NCBI RefSeq assembly: GCF_007183175.1
Contig: NZ_AP019807.1
Coordinates: 4,522,001-4,586,000 of the forward strand
From: Microbulbifer sp. GL-2
GTDB lineage: Bacteria; Pseudomonadota; Gammaproteobacteria; Pseudomonadales; Cellvibrionaceae
Direction of reading: 5' to 3'
Length of the DNA stretch: 64,000 nucleotides
In this document: in pieces, positions 51,330-60,022 of the stretch
How the letters are laid out: every line of letters begins with the position of its first letter
How positions within the stretch are numbered: the first letter of the stretch is position 1
Translations under genes and position numbers: made by a program
Notes under the pieces: model-generated
Databases searched by the model: none
What the model was told of the DNA's origin: nothing
What the model saw: the letters and a program-made list of their open reading frames with translations, nothing else

Positions 51330-51571
51330 GATGGGAATTGGTGGGTATTTCTCATTTGCAGACAGCAAGCGCCCCGCCCTCTATCCAAGATTTTGCAAGC
51401 CAGCTGCCCATCAAGTACCACTACCACAACGTTTCTTTCTACTCGTGCTAAAGATCCGTCAACAGTACGAAAATTGCTATCGAAGATACCCTTACTTAGA
51501 GTTACCATTGCTCCTAGCTGCGAGTATAGAGGCGCACTGTTTGTTAAATACTCATCATGGTTATCGTCCAT
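51293..51571 (-). CDS. uncertain hypothetical protein, 92 aa
   Basis: A frame beginning MDDNHDEYLTNSAPLYSQLGAMVTLSKGIFDSNFRTVDGSLARVERNVVVVVLDGQLACKILDRGRGACCLQMRN, which looks protein-like up to about residue 75. The last 15 residues run into the duplicated outer-membrane fragment, so it may be a gene truncated by the duplication. No ribosome site stands out and no family is recognised. Confidence 0.3.
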   Translation of the reverse strand: MDDNHDEYLTNSAPLYSQLGAMVTLSKGIFDSNFRTVDGSLARVERNVVVVVLDGQLACKILDRGRGACCLQMRNTHQFPSGSALYLPIVTL

Positions 51572-51673
51572 CTAACATCAGTCACATCATGGGGGGCATG
51601 TAATTTACTCAGCGATAATTGTGGCCGATACAAGAGGCTGTTTAAAATACTCTTCAATATTTACTGCCACTTA

Positions 51674-52636
51674 CTACTGCATCGTAGAGCCCATATTTCC
51701 ACTGCCAATTTGAACGACAATAGCTGTTTGCCCTACTCCTGTCTGTGAAGTTAAGTAACTATTATTACTACCTATTTGAGATGTTATCGCTGTACTCAGG
51801 GTAGCTCCTATTTGAGAAATTTCTGCAAAATTCACAAAACCAGTCTGATTGATAACAGCCGTACTGGCAGTGGTGCTCTGCTGTAGTACTTCTGCACCAT
51901 TCATTACGCCTAGCTGATTGGCCACGGCGCTACTTAAAGAGGTTTGCGTCTGGCCAATAGTGACATCATTTCCTAAACCTATTTGATTACTCAAGGCTCT
52001 AACTCTAACTCCATCCCCTTGAAAAATCGAACTAAAATTATCTGATCCCACTTGATTGGTAAAAGTACTGCCTGCACTATCTTCAAGTTGAAAAGAGACA
52101 GACATATTCATAGAACCAAATTGATTTATTACATGACTACTTCCAGCACTCAAATTTTGTACAGTTTGAGCAGCATTCATAAGACCGACCTGATTAGTAA
52201 AGGATCTTGTATCTAGAGACTCAAATTGACCATTAGTAGAAAAATTCGTAGATCCTAATTGGTTTATGAAAATAGAACCCAAAGTAGTATCAGTTTGAAG
52301 AGAAAAGCCAGTATTTCCTTGGCCCTGCTGGCTAATCGAACTAAGGCTTAAAAAGGTGTTATCTTGTTGAAGAGATTCTGAACTATTTAACCCCCCAACT
52401 TGTGTATGGTTTACTGCACTACTGCTAGTGCCTGTGGTTTGAGATACATCCGAATCATTAGAAACACCAATCTGTGTTTGGGTAATGAGATTGTTATGAG
52501 TAGTTGGATCTGCTTGATCTGCGTTGGCAGTATTATTGGACCCAACTTGAATTAATATCGCTGTATTGTTCCCCGCAAAGGCATCTAGGCTAATTACAAC
52601 TGATACGGCAGCGGCTAGAGAGATTAACTTCTTCAT
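51674..52636 (-). CDS. curlin-like amyloid protein with 13 repeats
   Basis: 320 residues. Signal peptide about 1-21 (AAAVSVVISLDAFA, cleavage before GNN). The rest consists of about 22-residue units of the curlin type, each with Q-x-G-x-x-N: QVGSNN, QIGVSN, QVGGLN, QQGQGN, QLGSTN, QVGLMN, QFGSMN, QVGSDN, QIGLGN, QLGVMN, QTGFVN, QIGSNN, QIGSGN. In curli proteins these units stack into amyloid fibres on the cell surface. No csgBDEFG genes are present here, so export would need machinery from elsewhere. Longer than E. coli CsgA (131 mature residues, 5 repeats). Confidence 0.8.
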   Translation of the reverse strand: MKKLISLAAAVSVVISLDAFAGNNTAILIQVGSNNTANADQADPTTHNNLITQTQIGVSNDSDVSQTTGTSSSAVNHTQVGGLNSSESLQQDNTFLSLSSISQQGQGNTGFSLQTDTTLGSIFINQLGSTNFSTNGQFESLDTRSFTNQVGLMNAAQTVQNLSAGSSHVINQFGSMNMSVSFQLEDSAGSTFTNQVGSDNFSSIFQGDGVRVRALSNQIGLGNDVTIGQTQTSLSSAVANQLGVMNGAEVLQQSTTASTAVINQTGFVNFAEISQIGATLSTAITSQIGSNNSYLTSQTGVGQTAIVVQIGSGNMGSTMQ

Positions 52637-53064
52637 TAATAATCCTTATACAATAGTTGTACACATATATACATCTTGTCGCCATCATTGAGCACGGCAA
52701 TCATTTTCGTACAATTTTATACTACGTATCGAAATGATTGATTTAGTAGCCAGCGAACTAAATACTGTATTCATCAAACAGTAAAATCATATATTGCTAT
52801 GGATAATATCAGCGCATAGAAAAAGTCTGGAAAGAGCAAAACCAACCCATCCTTCAATTTATAAGGTTGGATAAATCTATCTCTGAGTTAACCAAGTAAT
52901 TCTGACACCTAAAATCGTACTCAAATAAAATCAACGGGATAAGTCTTGCAGAGAACTAGGCTAGGAACCATAGGATAAAAATCTTAATTTACTAGGAAAT
53001 AAGTTCATAAAAATAGTGGTTAAATACGTATATTGATGGAGGCCTCATAAAAGCATAATTACAG
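52637..53064. other. intergenic region before the curlin-like gene
   Basis: About 430 bases, AT-rich, with no frame; it should hold the curlin-like gene's promoter. Nothing else recognised. Confidence 0.5.
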
Positions 53065-53116
53065 CTAGAATCGATATACCGCCACCAGCCCATCAGCTCC
53101 CCTCAAGATAAAGGCA

Positions 53117-53330
53117 CTCTCACATAAACTTCTGCGATTGGACGGTCTGAACGAGTTCATAGGGTGGCATCCACCCATCAGGGCCTTTATCGCCCTTACT
53201 TTGATTGCGGCCATCGTCGACAAGCCACAGATTCTCAGGGTCTTCATCAATATGCTCGACATCTAAGTCAGAAGCCAGGCTGAAGGATTGGCCGGTGTAA
53301 GGGGCCAGCCATAGGCCAGTATCGAAAAAA
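53117..53330 (-). pseudogene. remnant of an HNH-family endonuclease
   Basis: On the minus strand the segment DTGLWLAPYTGQSFSLASDLDVEHI is followed at once by DEDPENLWLVDDGRNQSKGDKGPDGWMPPYE. Intact HNH family nucleases of this group have PYTG...SD-(I/V)DH(V/I)VPL, about 20 more residues, then DPENL..V....N.SKGD..P..W.P. The internal stretch, the N-terminus and the end are missing. The frame starts inside the tRNA-derived repeat, so a duplication joined it there. Confidence 0.6.
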
Positions 53331-53410
53331 CCCCGCACTAGGCGAGGTTTTAAGTCCTTAAAAAACAAGGAAAAATCTGGGGTGGCCCGAAGGAGATCGA
53401 ACCCACAAAT
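53326..53410. repeat. tRNA-His-derived repeat copy R2
   Basis: A second copy of the terminator (ACCCCGCACTAGGCGAGG) plus tRNA 3' end (GGGGTGGCCCGAAGGAGATCGAACCC). It is identical to R3 in the changed tRNA bases (CCCGAAGGAGATCGAACC), hence R2 and R3 derive from each other, not directly from the intact tRNA. Confidence 0.75.
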
Positions 53411-53422
53411 CCACCGCCTACA

Positions 53423-53884
53423 CTACCACTGATAAGCCAGCTTTACCGTCGCACCGGTAGTATTATCATCATAATACGGCCCATCATATGAGCTAGCTCC
53501 CGCATGAACAGCAGCGCCAAGGACAAAAGAAGAGTCAGAAAACCCTGAAAAGTAATAGTTGTAGAGCAAAGCAACCCCGTGATAGCGCACCGCATCATCA
53601 CCAGCATAATCAACTTCAACAAGCCCCAGGAAAGCTCCTAAAGAATGACTATCGGAAGATACAAGGCGCTCCCAACCTAAACCGTACCCCGTAACCGAAC
53701 CAGCCTCCTCCGAGAAACCCTTCCAACCCAAAGAACCGAAATACTTATCTTTATCGCGGTTAATCGAGTACTTAGCCCCTAGCCCGGCATGATCCACACC
53801 TACGCCTAATGAAAAATTTGAGTCCCCAGCCGCAGAGGCGAACATAGAACAAGTCAGGAAAAATACAGACAGCAGATACTTCAT
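53423..53884 (-). CDS. small outer-membrane beta-barrel-like protein
   Basis: 153 residues. Signal peptide KYLLSVFFLTCSMFASAA, then alternating polar/hydrophobic strands (FSLGVGVDHAGLGAKYSI, YFGSLGWKGF, GYGLGWERLVS, LGAFLGLVEVDYAG, YHGVALLYNYYF) ending in an aromatic residue (KLAYQW), as outer-membrane barrels do. Eight strands would fit the length. Function unknown. It lies between two tRNA-His-derived repeats, hence on the integrated DNA. Confidence 0.75.
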   Translation of the reverse strand: MKYLLSVFFLTCSMFASAAGDSNFSLGVGVDHAGLGAKYSINRDKDKYFGSLGWKGFSEEAGSVTGYGLGWERLVSSDSHSLGAFLGLVEVDYAGDDAVRYHGVALLYNYYFSGFSDSSFVLGAAVHAGASSYDGPYYDDNTTGATVKLAYQW

Positions 53885-54040
53885 TACAGCTCCAAGCTAC
53901 TTCTTAGTGATTTCAACAGGAGGGAGGGGGGAATTTTTACCGCCAGATGGGCATGACTCACGATCTGCCAACATTAAACCTCAACATAGATTGAGGCAGA
54001 AATTCGTACACCGAATTCGTACACTGAGGCCCAAAACGAA

Positions 54041-54065
54041 AAAACCTCGCACTTGGCGAGGTTTT
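54041..54065 (-). terminator. terminator of tRNA-His
   Basis: AAAACCTCGC/GCGAGGTTTT around ACTTG, with a further T-run on the minus strand, 27 bases after the tRNA-His 3' end. Its decayed copies are in R2 and R3. Confidence 0.9.
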
Positions 54066-54091
54066 AAGTCCTTGAAAAACAAGGAAAAATT

Positions 54092-54168
54092 TGGGGTGGC
54101 CGACGGGGATCGAACCCGCGACCTCAGGAGCCACAATCCTGTGCTCTACCGACTGAGCTACGGCCACC
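54092..54168 (-). tRNA. tRNA-His (GTG)
   Basis: 77 nt, minus strand. It begins GGTGGCCGTAGCTCA (with the extra 5' G typical of tRNA-His), the anticodon loop ATTGTGG reads GTG, the T arm is GCGGGTTCGATCCCCGT and it ends CCACCCCA with encoded CCA. The 3' half is copied at 53326-53410 and 50985-51072. Confidence 0.97.
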
Positions 54169-54282
54169 ATAGCAGTGATATACTTCAGCACCTTGTGGCA
54201 GTACTGAGTACCGGATCTCTCTTGCAGCCAATCTGACTTCAGACTAAGTCCTTTTTGCCAAATCAGCACCATCTAATGGAGA

Positions 54283-54359
54283 TGGCACGCCCGGCAGGAC
54301 TCGAACCTGCGACCATCCGCTTAGAAGGCGGATGCTCTATCCAGCTGAGCTACGGGCGC
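54283..54359 (-). tRNA. tRNA-Arg (TCT)
   Basis: 77 nt, minus strand. Starts GCGCCCGTAGCTCAGCTGGATAGAG, anticodon loop CTTCTAA (TCT), T arm GCAGGTTCGAGTCCTGC, encoded CCA. Confidence 0.97.
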
Positions 54360-54377
54360 AAGGTGAACCCGGAAAAT

Positions 54378-54454
54378 TGGTCGGGGCAGAGGGATTCGAA
54401 CCCCCGACATCCTGCTCCCAAAGCAGGCGCGCTACCAGACTGCGCTATGCCCCG
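54378..54454 (-). tRNA. tRNA-Pro (TGG)
   Basis: 77 nt, minus strand. Starts CGGGGCATAGCGCAGTCTGGTAGCG, anticodon loop TTTGGGA (TGG), T arm GGGGGTTCGAATCCC, encoded CCA. First gene of the Pro-Arg-His cluster. Confidence 0.97.
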
Positions 54455-54796
54455 TTTTTCCAATCATTCGCACTTCTGCAATCTTGCTTACCGCCCTTGG
54501 GGTGGTTGTTTAGATCGCTGCATTTGCGAAGTGCGCGCATAGTACTGATCCCCCAGGCCTCTGTCAACGCTTCTAAGCTATTATTTTTTAAGAAGTTTAT
54601 CCTTTTGCCTATCAGGGCCCCGAAGTGGCGAAATTATTCCCAACCTGTGCGAAAATGGCGCACTTCGAGAATCCGACCGGATAAATAGTAAGCAGCTACA
54701 CAAAAGCCGCCTGCTTCCGCCCTTCTTTATACAGTAGGCGCTGGAGCAGACTCCGGTCTATTAGCACACGACTTTTTACTGTTAGAGATAGCATCT
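54455..54796. other. intergenic region between the tRNA cluster and folD
   Basis: 340 bases. It should carry the divergent promoters of the leftward tRNA unit and of folD; no clear elements or frame seen. Confidence 0.5.
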
Positions 54797-55642
54797 ATGT
54801 CTGCACTGGTTCTGGACGGCAAGGCCCTGGCACAGAAAACTGAAGAGGAACTTTCGGCTCGGGTAGCCACGCTGAAAGAAAAGAGTGGTGGTCAAACGCC
54901 AATCCTGGCAACCATCCTGGTAGGCGATGACCCCGCCTCCGCAACTTATGTAAAGATGAAGGGTAATGCCTGCCGCCGTATCGGCATGGACTCCATGCAA
55001 GTGGAGCTACCCTCCTCTACTACCACTGAGCAACTGCTTGCCAAGATTGAGGCGCTCAACGCCAACCCCAACGTGCACGGAATCCTGCTACAGCATCCGG
55101 TACCTGCGCAGATTGATGAACGCGCCTGCTTTGACGCTATCAGCCTGAAAAAGGATGTAGATGGTGTGACCTGTCTGGGCTTTGGCCGTATGGCAATGGG
55201 TGAGGAGGCTTACGGCTGTGCAACACCTAAAGGCATTATGCGCCTGCTGGAAGCCTACAAAATTGAACTCGAAGGCAAGCATGCCGTGGTTGTGGGCCGC
55301 AGTCCCATTCTGGGCAAGCCAATGGCGGCCATGCTGCTGAATGCTAACGCCACTGTAACCATCTGCCACTCCCGCACCCAGGACCTGGCCGAGCATATCC
55401 GCCGCGCGGATATTGTTGTAGGTGCCGTGGGCAAGCCGGAATTCATCAAGGCAGAATGGATTAAAGATGGCGCCGTTGTGGTGGATGCCGGATATCATCC
55501 CGGCGGTGTGGGAGATATCGAGCTGGGTCCACTGACCGATCGCGTCGCAGCCTACACCCCGGTACCTGGCGGTGTTGGTCCTATGACCATTAACACCCTG
55601 ATCTATCAGTCCGTCGATTCTGGTGAGCGTAAAATTGGCTAA
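54797..55642 (+). CDS. folD: bifunctional methylene-THF dehydrogenase/cyclohydrolase
   Basis: 281 residues. Interconverts 5,10-methylene-, methenyl- and 10-formyl-tetrahydrofolate. Clear family motifs: ILVGDDPASATYVKMKGNACRRIGM with the active-site Tyr-x3-Lys, VHGILLQHPVP, KKDVDGV, the NADP-binding GKHAVVVGRSPILGKPMAAML and TPVPGGVGPMTI. It overlaps the rsuA start by 20 bases. Confidence 0.97.
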   Translation: MSALVLDGKALAQKTEEELSARVATLKEKSGGQTPILATILVGDDPASATYVKMKGNACRRIGMDSMQVELPSSTTTEQLLAKIEALNANPNVHGILLQHPVPAQIDERACFDAISLKKDVDGVTCLGFGRMAMGEEAYGCATPKGIMRLLEAYKIELEGKHAVVVGRSPILGKPMAAMLLNANATVTICHSRTQDLAEHIRRADIVVGAVGKPEFIKAEWIKDGAVVVDAGYHPGGVGDIELGPLTDRVAAYTPVPGGVGPMTINTLIYQSVDSGERKIG

Positions 55643-56339
55643 CTTGATTCGTTTGGACAAAGCGGTAAGCCAGGTCACCGACCTCTCCCGCTCCGATGTG
55701 AAGCGCGCCGCATGGGCGGGGCGCATTACTGTTAACGGAGAAGTAGTCACTAGCTCTTCGACAAAAATACAGGCCAACGATGTCCTATGTCTGGATGACG
55801 AGCCCCTGCACGAGCCGGGGCCACGCTATATTATGCTCAACAAACCTTTGGGCTATGTGAGCGCCACCAAAGATGGCGAACACCCCACGGTACTGGACCT
55901 GATCGATGAACCGAACAAGTCCAAGTTGCATATTGCCGGACGCCTGGACATAGATACCACGGGGCTGGTACTACTTACAGACGATGGGCAGTGGTCCCAC
56001 AAGGTGACATCTCCAAATCATCACTGTGATAAGACCTATTACGCTCTGTTGGCAGACAGAATTGTGGAAGATGCGGTGGCAAAATTTGCCAAGGGCATCT
56101 GGCTCAATAATGAAAAGAAGAGAACTAAACCGGCCAAGCTTGAGGTACTCTTCGCCAACGAGGTACGCATCACTATTGGCGAGGGCCGCTACCATCAGGT
56201 AAAGCGCATGTTTGCCGCTCTGGGTAACCAGGTACTAGAGCTGCACCGTGAGAGAATTGGCGATATTTTCCTGGATGAAGAACTCCAGGAAGGCGAGTAC
56301 CGCCCATTAACCCCTGAAGAAATCGCTTCGGTACAGTAA
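55623..56339 (+). CDS. rsuA: 16S rRNA pseudouridine(516) synthase
   Basis: 238 residues. S4-like N-terminal domain (RLDKAVSQVTDLSRSDVKRAAWAGRITVNGEVV) and catalytic domain with GRLDIDTTGLVLLTDDGQWSH (catalytic Asp) and EGRYHQVKRMFAALGNQVLELHRERIG. Strong similarity to E. coli RsuA including the end GEYRPLTPEEIASV. The GTG start at 55623 lies within folD; a TTG a few codons further is possible. Confidence 0.93.
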   Translation: MSVKLANLIRLDKAVSQVTDLSRSDVKRAAWAGRITVNGEVVTSSSTKIQANDVLCLDDEPLHEPGPRYIMLNKPLGYVSATKDGEHPTVLDLIDEPNKSKLHIAGRLDIDTTGLVLLTDDGQWSHKVTSPNHHCDKTYYALLADRIVEDAVAKFAKGIWLNNEKKRTKPAKLEVLFANEVRITIGEGRYHQVKRMFAALGNQVLELHRERIGDIFLDEELQEGEYRPLTPEEIASVQ

Positions 56340-56344
56340 ACCGT

Positions 56345-57358
56345 ATGTCAGCCCTTCTTTTACAAGAACTTCTCCAGGCGCCCAGTGAAACTCTATGGAT
56401 TGCCGATGAAAACAGTAAACCCCTGCTACAGCCGGGGTTTTACTTTGATGGTGATTTGCTCAGCAATCGCTGGGATATTGCCGAGCTGGCCGAGGGCAAG
56501 GTTGCACGCAGCTTCTTTAATGACTTCCATTTTGAAGAGCTGGACCGCAACTACCGCCGCATCGTCTACTCAGTCTCGAAGGAAAAAGCGATAGTTCACC
56601 ACATCATCAATCAGGCACCGCATTTTCTCGGTGAAGGTGGCGAGTTGGTGCTGCTTGGGGGAAAACAGGGCGGTATTAAAAGCTATGCAGTAAAAGCGGC
56701 TGAGCGCCTCGGCACAGCCAAACAGCTGCAAAAGAATGGTAACGAGTACTGCAGCACTAACCGAGTGGATCATCCAAGTGCCGGCGAGCTGATTGGCGAA
56801 GTGGATTATCCGCAGCTGCGCAGCCTTCCGGAGCTAAATGGCCTCTACAGTAAACCTGGCCTGTTCGGTTGGAACAAAATCGATAAGGGTAGCGCCCTGC
56901 TGGCACAGCAGCTCACCACCGAGCTTCCAAAAGAAGGGGCCCGCGTGGTGGATCTGGGGTGTGGCTACGGTTACCTCAGCGCCCAGCTCGCGTCTCTAGG
57001 TAAATTTCACTTTACTGCCACCGATAACAACGCCGCCGCCCTGCTGGCCTGCGAGAAGAACTTTCGCTCCCTGGATATGGAAGGGGTGGTGCTGCCATCT
57101 GATGCCGGCGCGGAACTAGAGAGCGGAATTGCAGACTTGGTACTGTGCAACCCACCCTTTCACCAGGGCTTCCAGGTGGAGGGCGACCTTACCGATCGCT
57201 TCCTGCAACACAGTGCCCGAATACTGAAAATCACCGGATCAGCACTTTTTGTCGTGAACGAATTTATCCCCCTGATGAAGAAGGGACCGCACTACTTCTC
57301 CGACGTGAAACTGATCACCAAGGAAAAAGGGTTTTGTGTCTACCGCCTGCGCCCATAG
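56345..57358 (+). CDS. rsmC: 16S rRNA (guanine-1207-N2)-methyltransferase
   Basis: 337 residues, close to E. coli RsmC (343). N-terminal degenerate methyltransferase-like half, C-terminal SAM domain with VVDLGCGYGYLSAQLA and the catalytic NPPF in VLCNPPFHQGFQ. It methylates G1207 in helix 34. It follows rsuA by five bases, so folD-rsuA-rsmC form one unit in which two genes modify 16S rRNA. Confidence 0.92.
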   Translation: MSALLLQELLQAPSETLWIADENSKPLLQPGFYFDGDLLSNRWDIAELAEGKVARSFFNDFHFEELDRNYRRIVYSVSKEKAIVHHIINQAPHFLGEGGELVLLGGKQGGIKSYAVKAAERLGTAKQLQKNGNEYCSTNRVDHPSAGELIGEVDYPQLRSLPELNGLYSKPGLFGWNKIDKGSALLAQQLTTELPKEGARVVDLGCGYGYLSAQLASLGKFHFTATDNNAAALLACEKNFRSLDMEGVVLPSDAGAELESGIADLVLCNPPFHQGFQVEGDLTDRFLQHSARILKITGSALFVVNEFIPLMKKGPHYFSDVKLITKEKGFCVYRLRP

Positions 57359-57399
57359 AGACGCAGGCTTATAAGGCGAGAGCAGTCGCCAGGGCGGGA

Positions 57400-57855
57400 T
57401 TAATAATCGCGTAAATTGAATAGGTTCATCGATAGGGTATGCTCTTCCAGCTCTTCGAGCTGGCGCAAACGCTCGAATGCTTCACGTGCGGAGGGTGTTT
57501 CCGCACCTTGAGCCAGATCCCGGTACTGATCCGCCAGATAGATCTCAATATCCATGGCCAGCTTGGCAATATCATCGAGATTTTCGATATCAATACTGCG
57601 CAGTCGCTGCAGGAACTCCTTCTCTCGCCCCTCCGGGGCAAATTGAACCCAGGTATGCAGGGCACCTGGTGGCAGATCCGCATGGAAGTTCTCCAGCGAA
57701 TGCTTCATGGAGTCTTCCCGTCGTCGAAGCTGATCCAACAGCAGCTCAACCCGTTTATTAGTGGCCAGCTGCTCATACTCCTCGTATTGCAACGCCAGCT
57801 TGGCGTGAAAGTCTCTTCCTTCCTGGATCACTTCCTCAACAGTTTTGTACCGCAT
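57400..57855 (-). CDS. hypothetical alpha-helical protein, 151 aa
   Basis: The start is taken at MRYKTVEEVIQEGRDFHAKLALQYEEYEQLA (57855). The helical, acidic sequence with E-x-x-x-x-x-x-H-like spacing suggests a four-helix, ferritin-like bundle (EDSMKHSLENFHADLPPGALHTWVQFAPE...). I do not recognise a named family. Convergent with rsmC. Confidence 0.65.
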   Translation of the reverse strand: MRYKTVEEVIQEGRDFHAKLALQYEEYEQLATNKRVELLLDQLRRREDSMKHSLENFHADLPPGALHTWVQFAPEGREKEFLQRLRSIDIENLDDIAKLAMDIEIYLADQYRDLAQGAETPSAREAFERLRQLEELEEHTLSMNLFNLRDY

Positions 57856-58020
57856 CGACCGGTCCCAAAATAAAGTACGTCTCTTATTCCAGTATAGGCA
57901 GCCGGTGACAAAGGGCGCCAATCAATAACATCATTGAGGTGACAGCGTTTATGCTGACTGGTAGGTATTCCCACTTACACCCAGTTCGGTGTGATATTGG
58001 AGGCCGTCAGATGGCAAGTG

Positions 58021-58767
58021 TCAGCGCAGGCGACTCATCTTAAAGTCGAGGCGCCGAGCGGGGTTGGCAGGATTAATTTTTCCCGGAGCGCGGTTATTCA
58101 GCTCTACCAGGGGTAAAACCTTGCGACTAACGGTCAGAATATGATTCTCATATAGAGGCATATGCGCCATCCACGCGCCCTTCAGGCATTGACGCATTGC
58201 TTGCTGGCGCCAGGCACTGCCCTGTAGCTCCTTCCTGTCACCAAAATTACTCACCAGCACTCCATCCCGATGTAAAAGGCGCATCAAGGAGGAGCACCAC
58301 GGTTTATCTGCCGGCACAGCACGCTGTGCCACTCCCTGGCAGTGGCCAAACAGATCATCAATCACCAGGTCGAAACTCTCAGCTGATGGATCACTCAAAT
58401 AGTCAGCCACATACTCCTTGGCATCTGCGCACACCAGTTCAACATCGCAGACGTCGAAGAAGCGGCGGGCAACGTCCAAATGCACCGGGTCCAGATCCAC
58501 CCCCACAATACGCTTTACCGAGGTATAGGTCTGCAAAAGACGGATCAAAGCGCCTCCTCCCACACCGAGCACCAACACAGAATTCAGGCTTTTTTCAGGA
58601 AGGAAAAACGCAGGCAGCAGAAGCAGCTCCCACAGGGAGCCTTTAAGCGGGTCACGGGGGTTCCACTGGGAGTGAAAAACCCCGTTGCTATAAAGGCGTA
58701 CACTGGCACCATGATTGCGCACCTGATAGCAGGTATCGCCTGTTTGCTTCTGCCAAAGCAATGCCAT
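58021..58767 (-). CDS. spermidine synthase-like methyltransferase-fold protein
   Basis: 248 residues. Rossmann fold with VLVLGVGGGALIRLLQTY (motif I), RIVGVDLDPVHLDVARRFF (motif II), VCADAKEYV and FDLVIDDLFGH, like polyamine aminopropyltransferase relatives. The typical polyamine-site Asp in GD(G/A) positions is not fully conserved by eye, so it may not make spermidine. Coupled to msrC: its ATG overlaps the msrC stop (TAATG). Confidence 0.8.
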   Translation of the reverse strand: MALLWQKQTGDTCYQVRNHGASVRLYSNGVFHSQWNPRDPLKGSLWELLLLPAFFLPEKSLNSVLVLGVGGGALIRLLQTYTSVKRIVGVDLDPVHLDVARRFFDVCDVELVCADAKEYVADYLSDPSAESFDLVIDDLFGHCQGVAQRAVPADKPWCSSLMRLLHRDGVLVSNFGDRKELQGSAWRQQAMRQCLKGAWMAHMPLYENHILTVSRKVLPLVELNNRAPGKINPANPARRLDFKMSRLR

Positions 58768-59240
58768 TAGTCTTCTGGCAACTCGGATGATTTCAACAGC
58801 ACCTCCGCGAAGGCCTGCAGTCCAACCAGGTCCTCTTCCGAAAATCGGGCAATATTGGGACTATCGATATCCAGCACGCCCAGGCAGCGCCCACCGGCAT
58901 TGTACAGAGGAATTACCACCTCAGAGGCTGAGACCGCATCACAGGCGATATGGCCGGGGAACTGGTGCACATCCTCAACCAGCTGGGGCTCACCGGTGGA
59001 GACCGCTGTGCCGCAGACACCAGCGCCAACTGGAATACGTGTACAGGCCGGTTTGCCCTGGAAAGGCCCCAAGCGCAGCTCATCACCATAAAAGAAGTAG
59101 AAGCCGGCCCAATTGATGTCTTCCAACTCCATAAACAATAACGCGCTGGCGTTAGCCGTGTTTGCCAGCCAGTCCTGCTCAGCCGAGAGCAGGCCCTCGA
59201 GTTGCCCACTCAGAGATGTATAAAATTTATTTAACGACAT
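58767..59240 (-). CDS. msrC: free methionine-(R)-sulfoxide reductase (GAF)
   Basis: 157 residues. A GAF domain with the fRMsr cysteines: KPACTRIPVGAGVCGTAVS and FPGHIACDAVSASEVVIPL, followed by LGVLDIDSPNIARFSEEDL. It reduces free Met-R-sulfoxide in the cytoplasm. All catalytic cysteines are present. Operon with the spermidine synthase-like gene. Confidence 0.93.
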   Translation of the reverse strand: MSLNKFYTSLSGQLEGLLSAEQDWLANTANASALLFMELEDINWAGFYFFYGDELRLGPFQGKPACTRIPVGAGVCGTAVSTGEPQLVEDVHQFPGHIACDAVSASEVVIPLYNAGGRCLGVLDIDSPNIARFSEEDLVGLQAFAEVLLKSSELPED

Positions 59241-59382
59241 TGGCAGGACTGCCCCCTCACAATCAGTGGCTACAAACAGTGTCCGCTATAAACAGCAAAC
59301 CCGCGAAATACCCCAGCGCAGTGTGCGCCACGATGCAGGTATTTTGCGGGCTTTGGGGCTGGAATCAATAGCTGACTGCAAA

Positions 59383-59835
59383 TTACTGATAAGGATCCAG
59401 TACTTCCTCACCCCCAGATTCATCCCGGTATTGATCCGCATCCATGGTGGGGTGAGACCACTCGTCGTCATCCCCAGTGCTGCCTTTACCGGATTGAATG
59501 GCCGGCGGAGCCGCGGTGACGTCTGATGCAATCAGGCTACTGGCAGTTTTCTCAAACCTTTTCTCCACGACTGGTTTGGGTGCTGCTGGCCTTGGTACCT
59601 CTCGGCGGATACGACTAGCCATAGTACTCAGGTTGGGACGGCGGCGCTCGGCGAGCTGAGCAGCCTTCAGCTCGCTGTTAAGCCGATTGACCTCCGCCTG
59701 CAGATCCCCCATCTGCGCCTGCAGTTCGGTAATCTGGGTCAGCACGCCTTTTACTTTACGACTTTCCTTCTCGTATAAAACAGCTGCGCCGCCAAAGGCC
59801 AAGACAAAAATAACCAAAATGGAAAACTGACGCAT
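59383..59835 (-). CDS. membrane-anchored coiled-coil hypothetical protein
   Basis: 150 residues: an N-terminal membrane segment (FSILVIFVLAFGGAAVLY), a coiled coil (VLTQITELQAQMGDLQAEVNRLNSELKAAQLAERR, about 30-65), then a proline/charged low-complexity tail. No known family. Located between msrC and the Wadjet genes, 187 bases from jetD, on the same strand; it does not look like a Wadjet component. Confidence 0.7.
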   Translation of the reverse strand: MRQFSILVIFVLAFGGAAVLYEKESRKVKGVLTQITELQAQMGDLQAEVNRLNSELKAAQLAERRRPNLSTMASRIRREVPRPAAPKPVVEKRFEKTASSLIASDVTAAPPAIQSGKGSTGDDDEWSHPTMDADQYRDESGGEEVLDPYQ

Positions 59836-60022
59836 AATAATCTCCAGAAACTTCCCTTTTTATTCTTAAAGGGTATTTTTACAGCAAATTTTCTGTATCT
59901 TCCGAGATATTGCGCATAAAAAACAAGTTCAAAAGCTGACCAAAGCCTTTGTAGCAGACTTCGCCCGGTGAATACGGTTGAAATTTACCGGTTAGCGACA
60001 AGCTCGTCTTGCACAGGAAAAA

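Noticed and set aside
51300..51603. Two plus-strand frames in the duplicated zone
   Set aside because: They oppose the decayed outer-membrane copy and the more plausible minus-strand frame and lack ribosome sites.
53907..54688. Plus-strand frames over tRNA-His, -Arg and -Pro
   Set aside because: Typical spurious frames over tRNA genes.
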